Assembly (NCBI RefSeq): GCF_001029435.1 | Contig: NZ_LDOV01000025.1 | Span: forward strand, 186,001 to 250,000 | Source of the DNA: Photobacterium aphoticum | GTDB lineage: Bacteria > Pseudomonadota > Gammaproteobacteria > Enterobacterales > Vibrionaceae | DNA: 64,000 nucleotides | Direction of reading: 5' to 3' | In this document: in pieces, positions 1-8,826 of the stretch | Position numbering within the stretch: the stretch's first letter is position 1 | Layout of the letters: the number at the start of each line of letters is the position of its first letter | Notes under the pieces: generated by a model | What the model saw: the letters and a program-made list of their open reading frames with translations, nothing else | Databases searched by the model: none | Told to the model about the DNA's origin: nothing | Program-made: the position numbers and the translations under genes

Positions 1-60
1 CCAGTATCGCTTTTTCCTACAGTGTTCAAATTAATCCCGTGTCTACCTGACGATGTAAGA

Positions 61-89
61 TTCATCTTCCGGTAACTTGGGTATATAAT
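61..89 (+). promoter_or_regulatory. Candidate sigma-70 promoter for aspS
   Basis: A perfect TATAAT at 84-89 lies 17 bp downstream of a weak -35 (TTCATC, 61-66), about 150 bp before the aspS start. The -10 is seen directly; its activity is inferred. The rest of 1-241 holds no gene I can support. Confidence 0.5.
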
Positions 90-241
90 GGTTCGTTATT
101 TTTGTCTCTCGGTGGGCGAAATTATGTGCGGTTGTATGTAATTTCATCAATCCGGCCGGGAAGGATTCAGCCTGTGCGTGGTTTGGGGCCGCTTGCTCCC
201 CATGAACTCAGGAAAGTTAGTAAACAGATCGGGAATTTCAT

Positions 242-2026
242 ATGCGCACCCAATATTGTGGTCACCTGAACAAGTCCCTAGCAGGGCAAACAGTAGAGTT
301 ATGCGGCTGGGTTAACCGTCGCCGCGATTTAGGCGGTCTAATCTTCATCGATATGCGAGATCGTGAAGGTATTGTTCAGGTAGTTGTTGATCCGGATATG
401 AAAGATGTATTCGACGTCGCCAACCAACTGCGCAACGAGTACTGTATCCGTTTGACAGGTGAAGTACGTGAGCGTCCAGAAAGCCAAATCAACAAAGATA
501 TGGCGACCGGTGAAGTAGAAATCTTGGCAACAGGCCTAGAAATCATCAACCGTTCTGACGTGCTACCACTAGACTTCAACCAGAAGAACTCTGAAGAGCA
601 GCGTCTAAAGTACCGCTACTTGGATCTACGTCGTCCAGAAATGAGCGACCGCATCAAGCTACGTGCAAAAGCATCTAGCTTCGTACGTCGTTTCCTTGAT
701 GACAACGGCTTCCTAGACATCGAAACACCAGTACTGACCAAAGCGACGCCAGAAGGCGCACGTGACTACTTGGTACCAAGCCGTGTTCACAAAGGCAGCT
801 TCTACGCGCTTCCTCAGTCACCACAGCTGTTCAAGCAGCTACTGATGATGTCTGGTTTTGACCGTTACTACCAAATCGTGAAATGTTTCCGTGACGAAGA
901 CCTACGTGCTGACCGTCAGCCTGAATTTACTCAGATCGATATCGAAACGTCATTCATGACGGCTGAGCAGGTACGTGAAGTGACTGAGCGCATGATCACG
1001 GACATGTGGAAAGAAATCCTGAACGTTGATCTGGGCGCATTCCCAATCATGACGTTTGAAGAAGCGGCACGCCGTTTCGGTTCAGACAAGCCAGACCTAC
1101 GTAACCCACTAGAGTTGGTTGACGTGGCTGACATCCTGAAAGACGTAGACTTCAAAGTGTTCTCTGGCCCTGCGAACGACGAAAAAGGCCGCGTAGCGGT
1201 GATTCGCGTACCTGGCGGTGCAGCACTGTCTCGTAAGCAAATCGACGAGTACACCAACTTTGTTGGTATCTACGGCGCGAAAGGCTTGGCGTGGATGAAG
1301 GTGAACGATCTGGCTGCTGGCTTTGAAGGCGTACAGTCTCCAGTGGCTAAGTTCCTGAACGAAGAAGTGGTTGCACAGCTACTTGAGCGCACTGGCGCAC
1401 AAACTGGCGACATCATCCTGTTCGGCGCAGACAGCAAGCGTGTTGTGACAGAAGCGATGGGTGCACTACGTCTGAAGCTGGGTGAAGACCTAGAGCTAAC
1501 AGACAAGGCTGCATGGAAACCATTGTGGGTTGTTGACTTCCCAATGTTCGAAGAAGACGACGAAGGCAACCTGCATGCGATGCACCACCCATTCACGTCG
1601 CCACTTGGCCTAACGCCAGAAGAGCTAGCGGCGAACCCTGCGGCTGCGAACTCTAACGCATACGACATGGTTATCAACGGCTACGAAGTGGGCGGCGGTT
1701 CTGTACGTATCCACAACGCTGACATGCAGTCAACTGTGTTCGATATCCTGGGTATCGACGCTGACGAGCAGAAGCTGAAGTTTGGTTTCCTACTGGACGC
1801 ACTGAAGTTCGGTACACCACCACACGCAGGTCTGGCATTCGGTCTTGACCGTCTAGTAATGCTACTGTGTGGCACTGATAACATCCGTGACGTTATCGCG
1901 TTCCCTAAAACAACGGCTGCAGCGTGTCTGATGACCAATGCACCAAGTGTAGCGAACCCGGCGGCACTGGAAGAGTTGGCGATTGCAGTATCGCTAGCGA
2001 AAAAAGATAACGCAGAGCAAGCATAA
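242..2026 (+). CDS. aspS: Aspartyl-tRNA synthetase
   Basis: Class II aminoacyl-tRNA synthetase that charges tRNA-Asp with aspartate in the cytoplasm. The 594-residue length is normal for the bacterial type. An N-terminal OB-fold anticodon-binding domain (about residues 1-105) is followed by the catalytic core: [15 protein letters not shown] at 161-175, motif 2 FRDED at 216-220 with RQPEFTQID after it, the bacterial GAD insertion domain in the middle, and motif 3 GLDRL near 534-538. The ATG at 242 gives the conserved MRTQYCG start. Strong Leu CTA and Arg CGT codon use fits a highly expressed Vibrionaceae gene. It is followed by its own terminator, so it is probably monocistronic. Confidence 0.98.
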   Translation: MRTQYCGHLNKSLAGQTVELCGWVNRRRDLGGLIFIDMRDREGIVQVVVDPDMKDVFDVANQLRNEYCIRLTGEVRERPESQINKDMATGEVEILATGLEIINRSDVLPLDFNQKNSEEQRLKYRYLDLRRPEMSDRIKLRAKASSFVRRFLDDNGFLDIETPVLTKATPEGARDYLVPSRVHKGSFYALPQSPQLFKQLLMMSGFDRYYQIVKCFRDEDLRADRQPEFTQIDIETSFMTAEQVREVTERMITDMWKEILNVDLGAFPIMTFEEAARRFGSDKPDLRNPLELVDVADILKDVDFKVFSGPANDEKGRVAVIRVPGGAALSRKQIDEYTNFVGIYGAKGLAWMKVNDLAAGFEGVQSPVAKFLNEEVVAQLLERTGAQTGDIILFGADSKRVVTEAMGALRLKLGEDLELTDKAAWKPLWVVDFPMFEEDDEGNLHAMHHPFTSPLGLTPEELAANPAAANSNAYDMVINGYEVGGGSVRIHNADMQSTVFDILGIDADEQKLKFGFLLDALKFGTPPHAGLAFGLDRLVMLLCGTDNIRDVIAFPKTTAAACLMTNAPSVANPAALEELAIAVSLAKKDNAEQA

Positions 2027-2040
2027 GATTGCACTGTAAC

Positions 2041-2070
2041 AGACTGGCCGAAAGGCCAGTCTTTGTTTTG
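2041..2070 (+). terminator. Intrinsic terminator after aspS
   Basis: A perfect 9-bp stem (AGACTGGCC / GGCCAGTCT) with a GAAA tetraloop is followed by a T-rich run. It lies 14 bp after the aspS stop. Confidence 0.9.
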
Positions 2071-2096
2071 GGCCTCCGAGAAATCAGGACGCCGAT

Positions 2097-2136
2097 AATA
2101 AGCCGCATTGTGTACACATTGTCGGCTTATTTTTTC
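2097..2136 (+). terminator. Second terminator-like hairpin between aspS and yebC
   Basis: AATAAGCCG (2097-2105) pairs with CGGCTTATT (2123-2131) and is followed by a T-run. The loop itself holds the palindrome TGTGTACACA. It follows the aspS terminator within 30 bp. It may be a back-up terminator or an attenuator-like leader for yebC; the sequence alone does not decide. Confidence 0.6.
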
Positions 2137-2207
2137 TCGGCAAAATGGGATCGGGCGCTAATGAAGAAATACCTCGCGCATAAGCGACAGACTACTGGGA
2201 GAATGAA

Positions 2208-2951
2208 ATGGCAGGTCATAGTAAATTCGCCAATATCAAACACCGTAAAGCAGCACAGGATGCCAAGCGCGGCAAAATTTTTACCAAACTGATCCGTGAA
2301 ATCGTCGTTGCGGCGAAAGAAGGCGGTGCAGAGCCAGAAAACAACCCACGCTTGCGTGCGGCTGTCGATAAAGCCCTGTCAAACAACATGACCCGTGACA
2401 CCATCAACCGTGCGGTTAGCCGTGGTGCCGGTGGTGAAGGCGATGAAGGCGTTGAAACTGTTATCTACGAAGGCTACGGCCCGGCAGGTACCGCAGTCAT
2501 GGTGGAATGTATGACGGATAACCGTAACCGTACGGTTTCTGGCGTACGCCATGCGTTTTCAAAAGCCGGTGGTAACCTGGGTACCGACGGCAGCGTAAGC
2601 TACCTGTTTGACAAAAAAGGTGTGATTTCTTACGCACCGGGTCTGGATGAAGACGCGGTGATGGAAGCGGCGCTGGAAGGCGGTGCGGACGACGTTGAAA
2701 CCAACGATGACGGCTCTATTGACGTGTACACCACGCCAGCTGAATTCGGCGCTGTGAAAGATGCACTGGATGCCGCAGGCTTTGAAGCGGTGAACGCAGA
2801 AGTGACTTTGGTGCCATCCACCCAGGCGGAATTGGATGCGACCACCGCACCGAAACTGCTGCGTCTGATTGATGCGCTGGAAGATTTGGATGATGTGCAG
2901 GAAGTGTATCACAACGGTGATATCTCCGATGAGGTTGCAGCGACCCTGTAA
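2208..2951 (+). CDS. yebC: YebC/PmpR-family protein (TACO1 family)
   Basis: A 247-residue member of the YebC/TACO1 family, soluble cytoplasmic proteins described as transcriptional regulators and, more recently, as factors that help ribosomes through difficult proline-rich stretches. The N-terminus [14 protein letters not shown] is the family signature, and the acidic C-terminal domains are intact. The ATG at 2208 follows GGGAGA at a good distance. The gene lies just upstream of ruvC, the usual gammaproteobacterial arrangement, but a strong terminator separates them. The family assignment is firm; the exact physiological role is not evident from sequence. Confidence 0.96.
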   Translation: MAGHSKFANIKHRKAAQDAKRGKIFTKLIREIVVAAKEGGAEPENNPRLRAAVDKALSNNMTRDTINRAVSRGAGGEGDEGVETVIYEGYGPAGTAVMVECMTDNRNRTVSGVRHAFSKAGGNLGTDGSVSYLFDKKGVISYAPGLDEDAVMEAALEGGADDVETNDDGSIDVYTTPAEFGAVKDALDAAGFEAVNAEVTLVPSTQAELDATTAPKLLRLIDALEDLDDVQEVYHNGDISDEVAATL

Positions 2952-2956
2952 TCTTG

Positions 2957-2991
2957 AAAAAGTCGGGTACAGAAGATGTGCCCGACTTTTT
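2957..2991 (+). terminator. Intrinsic terminator after yebC
   Basis: The stem AAAAGTCGGG / CCCGACTTTT carries flanking A and T runs and begins 5 bp after the yebC stop. Confidence 0.9.
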
Positions 2992-3087
2992 ATTCGTCTG
3001 TTGCCTGGTTTTGCTTGAATTGAGTGTTTTATCAACGTCTGGCGGTGAAAGGTTTGCAGTTTGGTCGGCATCCGCAATAGAATAAAC

Positions 3088-3107
3088 AACTGTATATTTA
3101 ATCAGGT
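3088..3107 (+). promoter_or_regulatory. LexA (SOS) box-like site upstream of ruvC
   Basis: CTGT-N8-TCAG at 3090-3105 differs from the CTGT-N8-ACAG LexA consensus by one base and has an AT-rich centre starting ATAT. It lies 17 bp before the ruvC start, where a repressor would block transcription. SOS control is inferred. Confidence 0.6.
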
Positions 3108-3121
3108 ATCACGGTTCATCT

Positions 3122-3643
3122 ATGTCGATAATTTTAGGGATTGACCCAGGCTCACGGATCACCGGCTATGGGGTGATCCGTCAGGTCGGTCGTCACTTGG
3201 AATACCTGGGCAGCGGCTGTATTCGTACCTCTGAAGCGGGTATTCCCGGACGTTTAAAGCAAATTTATGCGGGCGTCTCTGAAGTGATCACCCAGTTCCA
3301 GCCGGATGTGTTTGCCATTGAAGAAGTTTTCATGGGCAAAAACGCCAGTTCGGCGATCAAACTGGGGCAGGCACGTGGTAGTGCCATTGTGGCCGCTGTG
3401 AACGCCGATTTACCTGTAAACGAGTACGCCGCCCGTTTAATTAAACAGGCCGTGGTGGGTAACGGTGGGGCGGATAAAGCCCAAGTGCAGCACATGGTGT
3501 GCTCGGTACTGAAATTACCGGGTAAACCGCAGGCGGATGCCGCCGATGCCCTTGCTGTCGCCATTTGTCATGCACACACCCATAAAACCTTGATCGCGAT
3601 GGCCGGACAGGCGAGCGGTGCGCGACGTGGACGTTACCGTTAA
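3122..3643 (+). CDS. ruvC: Holliday junction endonuclease RuvC
   Basis: Resolves Holliday junctions by symmetric nicking, acting with RuvAB in recombinational repair. The 173-residue length is typical. The RNase H-like fold residues are visible: D8 in [11 protein letters not shown], the E67/E68 pair in IEEVFMGKN, and D139 and D142 in QADAADALA. The ATG at 3122 gives the conserved [10 protein letters not shown] start. It precedes ruvA by about 118 bp, with a terminator hairpin and a second LexA-like box in between, so ruvC and ruvAB may be separate transcription units. Confidence 0.98.
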   Translation: MSIILGIDPGSRITGYGVIRQVGRHLEYLGSGCIRTSEAGIPGRLKQIYAGVSEVITQFQPDVFAIEEVFMGKNASSAIKLGQARGSAIVAAVNADLPVNEYAARLIKQAVVGNGGADKAQVQHMVCSVLKLPGKPQADAADALAVAICHAHTHKTLIAMAGQASGARRGRYR

Positions 3644-3656
3644 TGTCGCCCTTTTT

Positions 3657-3682
3657 AAAAGCAGCTCTCGGGCTGCTTTTTT
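3657..3682 (+). terminator. Intrinsic terminator after ruvC
   Basis: The stem AAAAGCAGC / GCTGCTTTT has a short loop and ends in six T. Confidence 0.85.
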
Positions 3683-3692
3683 CATAAAAAAT

Positions 3693-3712
3693 AGCTGGAT
3701 ATACATCCAGCA
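3693..3712 (+). promoter_or_regulatory. LexA box upstream of ruvA
   Basis: CTGGAT-ATAC-ATCCAG at 3695-3710 is an inverted repeat with the CTGG/CCAG ends I recall for the known E. coli ruvAB SOS operator. A TTGACT at 3714-3719 and a TATCCT at 3719-3724 sit right beside it, so LexA binding would occlude the promoter. Confidence 0.75.
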
Positions 3713-3760
3713 CTTGACTATCCTAGAGCCAATTTCGTCAATCAATAAAGAGATGTTGCT

Positions 3761-4384
3761 GTGATAGGCCGACTACGTGGAACAATTATCGAGAAACAAC
3801 CGCCAGAAATCGTACTTGAGGTAGGTGGCGTGGGCTATGAAGTCCAAATGCCGATGAGCTGTTTTTATGAATTGCCGGAAGTTGGTCAGGAAGCGATCAT
3901 CTCTACTCACTTTGTAGTGCGTGAAGACGCCCAGTTGCTGTATGGCTTCAACAAGAAGAGCGAACGTGAACTGTTCCGCGAAGTGATCAAAGCCAACGGT
4001 GTCGGTCCGAAATTGGGCTTGGCGATTTTGTCTGCCATGACCGCCAGCCAGTTTGTGCTGAGCGTGGAAAATGAAGACATCAGCACCTTGGTGAAAATTC
4101 CGGGTGTCGGCAAAAAAACCGCTGAACGCCTTGTGGTCGAAATGAAAGACCGTCTGAAAGGCTGGGGTGAGGGCGACTTGTTCACCCCTGCTCTGGATAC
4201 CGCCGCATCGAATGCCCCAATTCAAGACACTGGCGCACAGGCGCGCGCTGAAGATGAAGCTGTCAGCGCATTGATCTCGCTGGGCTACAAGCCGCAGCAA
4301 GCCTCGAAAGTGGTTTCACAAATTGCTAAACCTGACATGACCAGCGAAGCCATCATCCGTGATGCGCTACGCTCGATGGTCTAA
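3761..4384 (+). CDS. ruvA: Holliday junction DNA-binding subunit RuvA
   Basis: Tetrameric protein that binds the four-way junction and loads RuvB. At 207 residues it has the usual three domains: an N-terminal OB fold beginning MIGRLRG, a central helix-hairpin-helix pair ([13 protein letters not shown] and [12 protein letters not shown]), and a C-terminal helical domain ([13 protein letters not shown]) that contacts RuvB. The start is GTG at 3761; it is chosen because MIGRLRGT is the invariant N-terminus. It is followed 25 bp later by ruvB, so the two are almost certainly cotranscribed. Confidence 0.98.
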   Translation: MIGRLRGTIIEKQPPEIVLEVGGVGYEVQMPMSCFYELPEVGQEAIISTHFVVREDAQLLYGFNKKSERELFREVIKANGVGPKLGLAILSAMTASQFVLSVENEDISTLVKIPGVGKKTAERLVVEMKDRLKGWGEGDLFTPALDTAASNAPIQDTGAQARAEDEAVSALISLGYKPQQASKVVSQIAKPDMTSEAIIRDALRSMV

Positions 4385-4409
4385 CGCGCCGCGACATAGG
4401 TAAAACAGA

Positions 4410-5429
4410 ATGATTGAAGCAGATCGTTTAATTGCCAGTGATTATCCGACCAGCCGTGAAGAAGACATCATCGATCGCGCGATCCGCCCGAAGATGCTGG
4501 AAGATTACAAAGGTCAGGATCATGTGCGCGATCAGATGGAGATTTTCATCAAAGCCGCCAAGCTTCGCCATGAAGCTTTGGATCACTTGCTGATTTTTGG
4601 TCCGCCGGGATTGGGTAAAACCACACTGGCGAACATTGTGGCCAACGAAATGGGCGTGAGCATTCGTACCACGTCCGGCCCGGTATTGGAAAAAGCCGGT
4701 GACTTGGCCGCGCTGCTGACCAATCTGGAAGAAAACGACGTCTTGTTCATTGATGAGATTCACCGTTTAAGCCCGCAAGTGGAAGAAGTTCTGTATCCGG
4801 CGATGGAAGACTATCAGTTGGATATCATGATCGGTGAAGGCCCGGCAGCCCGTTCTATTAAGATTGATTTGCCGCCGTTCACCCTGATTGGTGCGACGAC
4901 CCGTGCCGGTTCACTGACTTCGCCATTGCGTGACCGTTTTGGTATTACCCAGCGCTTGGAATACTACAAAGTAGAAGACTTGCGCGGCATCGTACAGCGC
5001 AGTGCCAATTGCTTAGGGCTGTCGATGGAAGAGGCCGGTGCACTGGAAGTGGCCATGCGTGCCCGTGGTACACCGCGTATTGCCAACCGTCTGCTACGCC
5101 GCGTGCGTGACTATGCGGAAGTGGTAGGTGATGGTCATATTTGTCCGGAAACCGCTTCAAAAGCTTTGGATATGTTGGACGTCGACAGCAGCGGTTTCGA
5201 TTACATGGACCGTAAATTGCTGATGGCAATTATCGACAAATTCATGGGTGGCCCTGTCGGCTTGGATAACCTTGCCGCCGCGATCGGTGAAGAAAGGGAT
5301 ACCATTGAAGATGTGTTGGAGCCCTACCTGATCCAGCAAGGCTTTTTGCAGCGTACTCCACGTGGCCGTATTGCTACGCACCGCGCATACCTGCACTTTG
5401 GTTTTGATGTGCCGGAGTCCAAGGTGTAA
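4410..5429 (+). CDS. ruvB: Holliday junction branch-migration ATPase RuvB
   Basis: Hexameric AAA+ motor that drives branch migration with RuvA. The 339-residue length is normal. Walker [10 protein letters not shown] is at 64-72, Walker B FIDEIH around 113-117, sensor 1 GATTRAG follows, and a winged-helix domain with the conserved C-terminal TPRGR forms the end. It is the last gene of the ruvAB unit, with an intrinsic terminator after it. Regulation by the LexA-like box ahead of ruvA is inferred. Confidence 0.98.
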   Translation: MIEADRLIASDYPTSREEDIIDRAIRPKMLEDYKGQDHVRDQMEIFIKAAKLRHEALDHLLIFGPPGLGKTTLANIVANEMGVSIRTTSGPVLEKAGDLAALLTNLEENDVLFIDEIHRLSPQVEEVLYPAMEDYQLDIMIGEGPAARSIKIDLPPFTLIGATTRAGSLTSPLRDRFGITQRLEYYKVEDLRGIVQRSANCLGLSMEEAGALEVAMRARGTPRIANRLLRRVRDYAEVVGDGHICPETASKALDMLDVDSSGFDYMDRKLLMAIIDKFMGGPVGLDNLAAAIGEERDTIEDVLEPYLIQQGFLQRTPRGRIATHRAYLHFGFDVPESKV

Positions 5430-5452
5430 TACGCCGCTTTCCATTCCAAATA

Positions 5453-5480
5453 AAAAACGAGGCGAAGCGCCTCGTTTTTT
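5453..5480. terminator. Bidirectional terminator between ruvB and nanA
   Basis: The near-perfect inverted repeat AAAAAACGAGGCG / CGCCTCGTTTTTT has an A-run on one side and a T-run on the other. It lies between convergent ruvB and nanA, so it can serve both strands. Confidence 0.85.
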
Positions 5481-5526
5481 GTTTTCCGTGCTTGTGTTTT
5501 TCAGCCGCGTGTTGGGGTATGCCCCA

Positions 5527-6423
5527 TTACGCTTTCAAGAAACCCGCTTCACGCATGCGTGTGGCGACGATGTCTTTTTGCTCTGCGGTCAGTGCTTTTA
5601 GCGGCAGACGAGGGTCGCCCGCATCAATGTCGTGCAGTGCCATTGCGGCTTTACCGGCTGCCACACCACCGAATTCTACCAATACGCGGATCAGTGCGAT
5701 CACGCTGTCCATGCCTTTGATCACTGCATCGTGATTGCCGTTATGGAAATCTTCAATCATTTGGTTGAAGTGCGGCGCAGCGTAGTTGTAAGTACTGCCT
5801 ACTGCACCGATTGCGCCCACCGCCAATGCCCCTGGCAGGTGCTCATCCACACCAAATGGAATATCAAACTTGCCATCGCATGCACGTAGGCAGCGTTGGT
5901 ATTCGTACAAATCACCACTGTTAAACTTCAGGCCGTACAGGTTAGGAATACGTGATTCCGCTTGGATCAGGAATTGCTCCATATCCAAATTCACGCCAGA
6001 CATGCCTGAGTGGTAGTAGTAGAAACCTTTTGATGGCGCAGCGGCAGCGACCGTCGCACAGTACTCAACCAATGCATCCACTGAGCCTGGCTTGAAGAAA
6101 CATGGACCAATCGCAGAGGTCGCGAAAATATCCAGAGTGTCAGCGTGGCGCGTCAGTTCAAGGGTATCGACAATGCTCAATGCACCCGTGTGAACCGTGA
6201 TTTTCAATTGACCCTGAGAGGCGGTTACCCAGCGCTCTGCAATGGCTTTACGTTCTTCAACAGAGCAGTGGATCCCTTCACCTGTGGTACCACAGATGTA
6301 CACGCCTTTTACGCCGTCTTTGATCAGGTGCGCCGCAATTTGGTCAATAGCAGCGAAGTTAACGTGGCCGTTTGCATCAAACGGAGTGTGTGGAGCAGCG
6401 ATCAGACCGGTTAATTTTTCCAT
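5527..6423 (-). CDS. nanA: N-acetylneuraminate lyase
   Basis: Cytoplasmic class I aldolase that splits N-acetylneuraminate into N-acetylmannosamine and pyruvate, the first intracellular step of sialic acid catabolism. The 298-residue (beta/alpha)8 barrel carries GTTGEG at 45-50, the catalytic Tyr in FYYYHSG (Y137 region) and the Schiff-base Lys K166 in LKFNSGD. It is divergent from the RpiR-family regulator and faces three copies of the 13-bp operator core described below. Together with nanE, nanK, a symporter and nanQ it forms a complete locus. Confidence 0.96.
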   Translation of the reverse strand: MEKLTGLIAAPHTPFDANGHVNFAAIDQIAAHLIKDGVKGVYICGTTGEGIHCSVEERKAIAERWVTASQGQLKITVHTGALSIVDTLELTRHADTLDIFATSAIGPCFFKPGSVDALVEYCATVAAAAPSKGFYYYHSGMSGVNLDMEQFLIQAESRIPNLYGLKFNSGDLYEYQRCLRACDGKFDIPFGVDEHLPGALAVGAIGAVGSTYNYAAPHFNQMIEDFHNGNHDAVIKGMDSVIALIRVLVEFGGVAAGKAAMALHDIDAGDPRLPLKALTAEQKDIVATRMREAGFLKA

Positions 6424-6458
6424 TGTGCATTGTCTCTATTGGGTTGAATGAGAGCTTT

Positions 6459-6672
6459 GAAGTTAAACTTCAAAATAAACTTATCCTGTGGAGTTGGGTT
6501 TATTCTATGGAGTAAAATTTCATCCTGCAACGGGGAATCGAGTGACAAGGGTAGCAAGAATGCAAATCTGTGATGGCGGCAACATTGTTGAAAGTGGGGT
6601 GTATTCAGTAGAATGAGGGCTAATTCTGGTCATATCAGAACGTAAGTCATGTAATAAATGGAGTTTACCTTC
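6459..6672. promoter_or_regulatory. Three NanR-type operator sites between nanA and its regulator
   Basis: The 13-bp core RRAGT-N3-MYTYC occurs three times: GAAGT-TAA-ACTTC at 6459-6471 (inside a perfect 9-1-9 palindrome, 6456-6474), GGAGT-AAA-ATTTC at 6509-6521, and GGAGT-TTA-CCTTC at 6660-6672. The last merges into a 7-2-7 hairpin (6668-6683). The same core recurs before nanE. Assignment to the neighbouring RpiR-family protein is inferred from co-location. Confidence 0.7.
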
Positions 6673-6733
6673 ACAAGTGAAGGACAAAGTGGGAAAATTA
6701 TGGCTGATAGCACAGAAAGAAAGAGGAATGGCG

Positions 6734-7609
6734 ATGGCGACAAATAACGTGATGGCAAAAGCTGGCAAAGTGCTCGATATGATGGGCTGCTTGCATGAAA
6801 GCTTAACGCCTTCGGCAAAGCGTATTGCCGATTTTGTCTTAGCCAATCCCGCCGATGTGACCAAACTCTCGATTGCGGAATTGTCACAAGCCGTGAATGC
6901 TGGTGAAGCGACCATCATTCGCTTCTGCCGAACATTAGGCTTTAAAGGTTTTCAGGATTTCAAAATGGAGTTAGCCATTGAATTGTCTAACGCCAATCAA
7001 AATGAAAAGTCGATTTTAGACACCGATGTGACGCCTGAAGACACGGCCGAGCTGATCGGGCAGAAGCTGCATAACACCATCAATAATGTGTTGGCGGAAA
7101 CCTATAACCTGCTGGATTTCCAGATGCTGGAGCAGGTCGCCAATGCGATTCAGTCATGCCGTGCGGTGTACTTTTTTGGTGTGGGCTCGTCGGGTGTAAC
7201 GGCGGAAGACGCCAAAAACAAGTTGATGCGTATCGGTTTTAATGTGGATGCGTTGTCCAATAACCATCTGATGTACATGAAGGCGTCGTTGTTACAACCG
7301 GGTGATGTGGCGATTGGGATCAGTCACTCGGGCACGTCAGAAGAAACCACCAAAGCGTTACGACTGGCGAAAGAAGCCGGTGCTTGTACCGCTTCTATTA
7401 CCCATAACCCTCGCTCACCGATAGCAGAATATTCCGATTATGTGCTGGTGAACGGTAACCGTCAGGGTAAATTGCAGGGAGACTCCATTGGCACCAAGAT
7501 CTCCCAGTTGTTTGTGCTGGATTTGATTTATGCCTTGCTGGTGAAACAAGATTTAGCCGGCACGCAGGCGAATAAGATGAAGACCATGAGTGCGCTGGAT
7601 TATTCCTGA
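6734..7609 (+). CDS. nanR: RpiR-family sialic acid regulator (NanR-like)
   Basis: Transcriptional regulator with an N-terminal HTH_6 domain (LSIAELSQAVNAGEATIIRFCRTLGF) and a C-terminal SIS sugar-phosphate-binding domain (FFGVGSSGVTAEDA, ISHSGTSEET). In Vibrio the RpiR-type NanR represses nan genes and is relieved by ManNAc-6-phosphate; that role is assumed here. I place the start at ATG 6734 because AAGAGGA (6721-6727) is 7 bp upstream of it. GTG 6677 and ATG 6728 are in frame but poorly spaced; the longer form would add 19 residues. It is divergent from nanA and is followed by a strong terminator, so it is separate from nanEK. Confidence 0.88.
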   Translation: MATNNVMAKAGKVLDMMGCLHESLTPSAKRIADFVLANPADVTKLSIAELSQAVNAGEATIIRFCRTLGFKGFQDFKMELAIELSNANQNEKSILDTDVTPEDTAELIGQKLHNTINNVLAETYNLLDFQMLEQVANAIQSCRAVYFFGVGSSGVTAEDAKNKLMRIGFNVDALSNNHLMYMKASLLQPGDVAIGISHSGTSEETTKALRLAKEAGACTASITHNPRSPIAEYSDYVLVNGNRQGKLQGDSIGTKISQLFVLDLIYALLVKQDLAGTQANKMKTMSALDYS

Positions 7610-7638
7610 GCCGCGCTTGCGAACCCCTTTGTGATAAG

Positions 7639-7675
7639 AACGCCCGACAGCAGTGATGTTGTCGGGCGTTTTTTT
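7639..7675 (+). terminator. Intrinsic terminator after the nan regulator
   Basis: The 11-bp stem AACGCCCGACA / TGTCGGGCGTT is followed by seven T. Confidence 0.92.
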
Positions 7676-7684
7676 ATTTAAGTG

Positions 7685-7770
7685 CCTAGAACCTAGAACC
7701 TAGAACCTAGAACCTAGAACCTAGAACCTAGAACCTAGAACCTAGAACCTAGAACCTAGAACCTAGAACC
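7685..7770. repeat. Heptamer tandem repeat (CCTAGAA)n, about 12 copies
   Basis: A perfect 7-bp tandem array (unit CCTAGAA) runs for about 86 bp right after the regulator's terminator. It is non-coding and lies in the gap between two nan transcription units. Such an array is prone to slippage, so copy number may vary between strains. Confidence 0.95.
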
Positions 7771-7817
7771 AGTATCGGGTATCGGCGTTAATCAGATTAA
7801 TCCTCTCCCTCATGCTT

Positions 7818-8083
7818 GGAGTTAAACTTCACCTTCTACTAATTCCCTCCTTGATTTTATAAAGTGCCAAGGCGCGTCGCAGGAATGAATACACCACCTG
7901 ACTGCCAAAACAACGTATTAAAATGGAGTTTGACTCCTACTTCTGTATGTGAAGGATGCCTGTAAACAGTGACATGAATCACTTTGATGAGATTGTTTAG
8001 CAGAAAAATGAGCGCATGATCTCTGTTTTGCGTCTTTCAGTTTGAAGTGAAACTTCACTCCATATAGATTGGAGTCAAACTTC
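7818..8083. promoter_or_regulatory. Four NanR-type operator sites upstream of nanE
   Basis: The same 13-bp core found between nanA and the regulator recurs at 7818-7830 (GGAGT-TAA-ACTTC), 7925-7937 (GGAGT-TTG-ACTCC), 8044-8056 (GAAGT-GAA-ACTTC) and 8071-8083 (GGAGT-CAA-ACTTC). The last two are 27 bp apart and end about 30 bp before the nanE start, over the likely promoter. The rest of 7771-8115 shows no gene. Confidence 0.7.
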
Positions 8084-8115
8084 ACTGAGTCATTTTTTCT
8101 GGAGTGACACTGATT

Positions 8116-8826
8116 ATGACGAACGAACAAAAAGACTGCCTCGCGCAATTAAGCCAAGGTTTTGTGGCGTCTTGCCAACCGGTTGATGATGGCCCAATGG
8201 ATTCTCCGCTGATTGTCGCCGCCATGGCACAAGCCGCTGTTGCAGGCGGGGCAGCCGGCCTGCGTATTGAAGGGGTTGAAAACCTCAAAGCGGTACGCCC
8301 AACGGTGACTGTGCCGATCATCGGGATCATCAAACGTGATCTGCCGGACAGCCCGATCCGCATTACGCCTTTTGTGGAAGATGTACAGGCATTGCAAGCC
8401 GCTGGTGCGGACATTATCGCCGTCGATGCCACTGATCGTACCCGTCCGGTGGATGTGGCGACGTTGGTGAAAGCCATTCACGAGGCCGGTTGCATGGCGA
8501 TGGCTGACTGCGCCACCTATGAAGAAGGCATGTATTGCCAGTCTATCGGCGTTGAAATCATTGGCTCCACCATGTCCGGTTATACCGGCGGTGAGATCCC
8601 GAGTGAACCCGATTTAGCGCTGGTGACACGTTTGCAACAAGCCGGTTGCCGTGTGATGGCTGAAGGGCGTTACAACACCCCGGAATTAGCGGGTGCGGCG
8701 ATTGAAGCGGGCGCATTTTGCGTGACGGTCGGATCTGCCATTACCCGTATCGAACACATTTGTGATTGGTTCCAAACACAAGTGGCACAAGGACATGCCA
8801 AGCGCCAGAACGAGGTTGCAGCATGA
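8116..8826 (+). CDS. nanE: N-acetylmannosamine-6-phosphate 2-epimerase
   Basis: Converts ManNAc-6-phosphate into GlcNAc-6-phosphate in the cytoplasm. The 236-residue TIM barrel shows the family blocks GIIKRD (Lys in the active site), [20 protein letters not shown] and AEGRYNTPE. The ATG at 8116 is chosen because GGAGTGA (8101-8107) is well placed; an in-frame GTG at 8104 would overlap that ribosome binding site. Its stop overlaps the nanK start (ATGA), so translation is coupled. Confidence 0.95.
   Translation: MTNEQKDCLAQLSQGFVASCQPVDDGPMDSPLIVAAMAQAAVAGGAAGLRIEGVENLKAVRPTVTVPIIGIIKRDLPDSPIRITPFVEDVQALQAAGADIIAVDATDRTRPVDVATLVKAIHEAGCMAMADCATYEEGMYCQSIGVEIIGSTMSGYTGGEIPSEPDLALVTRLQQAGCRVMAEGRYNTPELAGAAIEAGAFCVTVGSAITRIEHICDWFQTQVAQGHAKRQNEVAA

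Noticed and set aside
2559..3089. 176-codon minus-strand frame over yebC
   Set aside because: Shadow of yebC in another frame; no start signal and composition follows the plus-strand gene.
7685..7770. CRISPR array
   Set aside because: The unit is only 7 bp with no spacers and no cas genes anywhere in the window; it is a simple tandem repeat.
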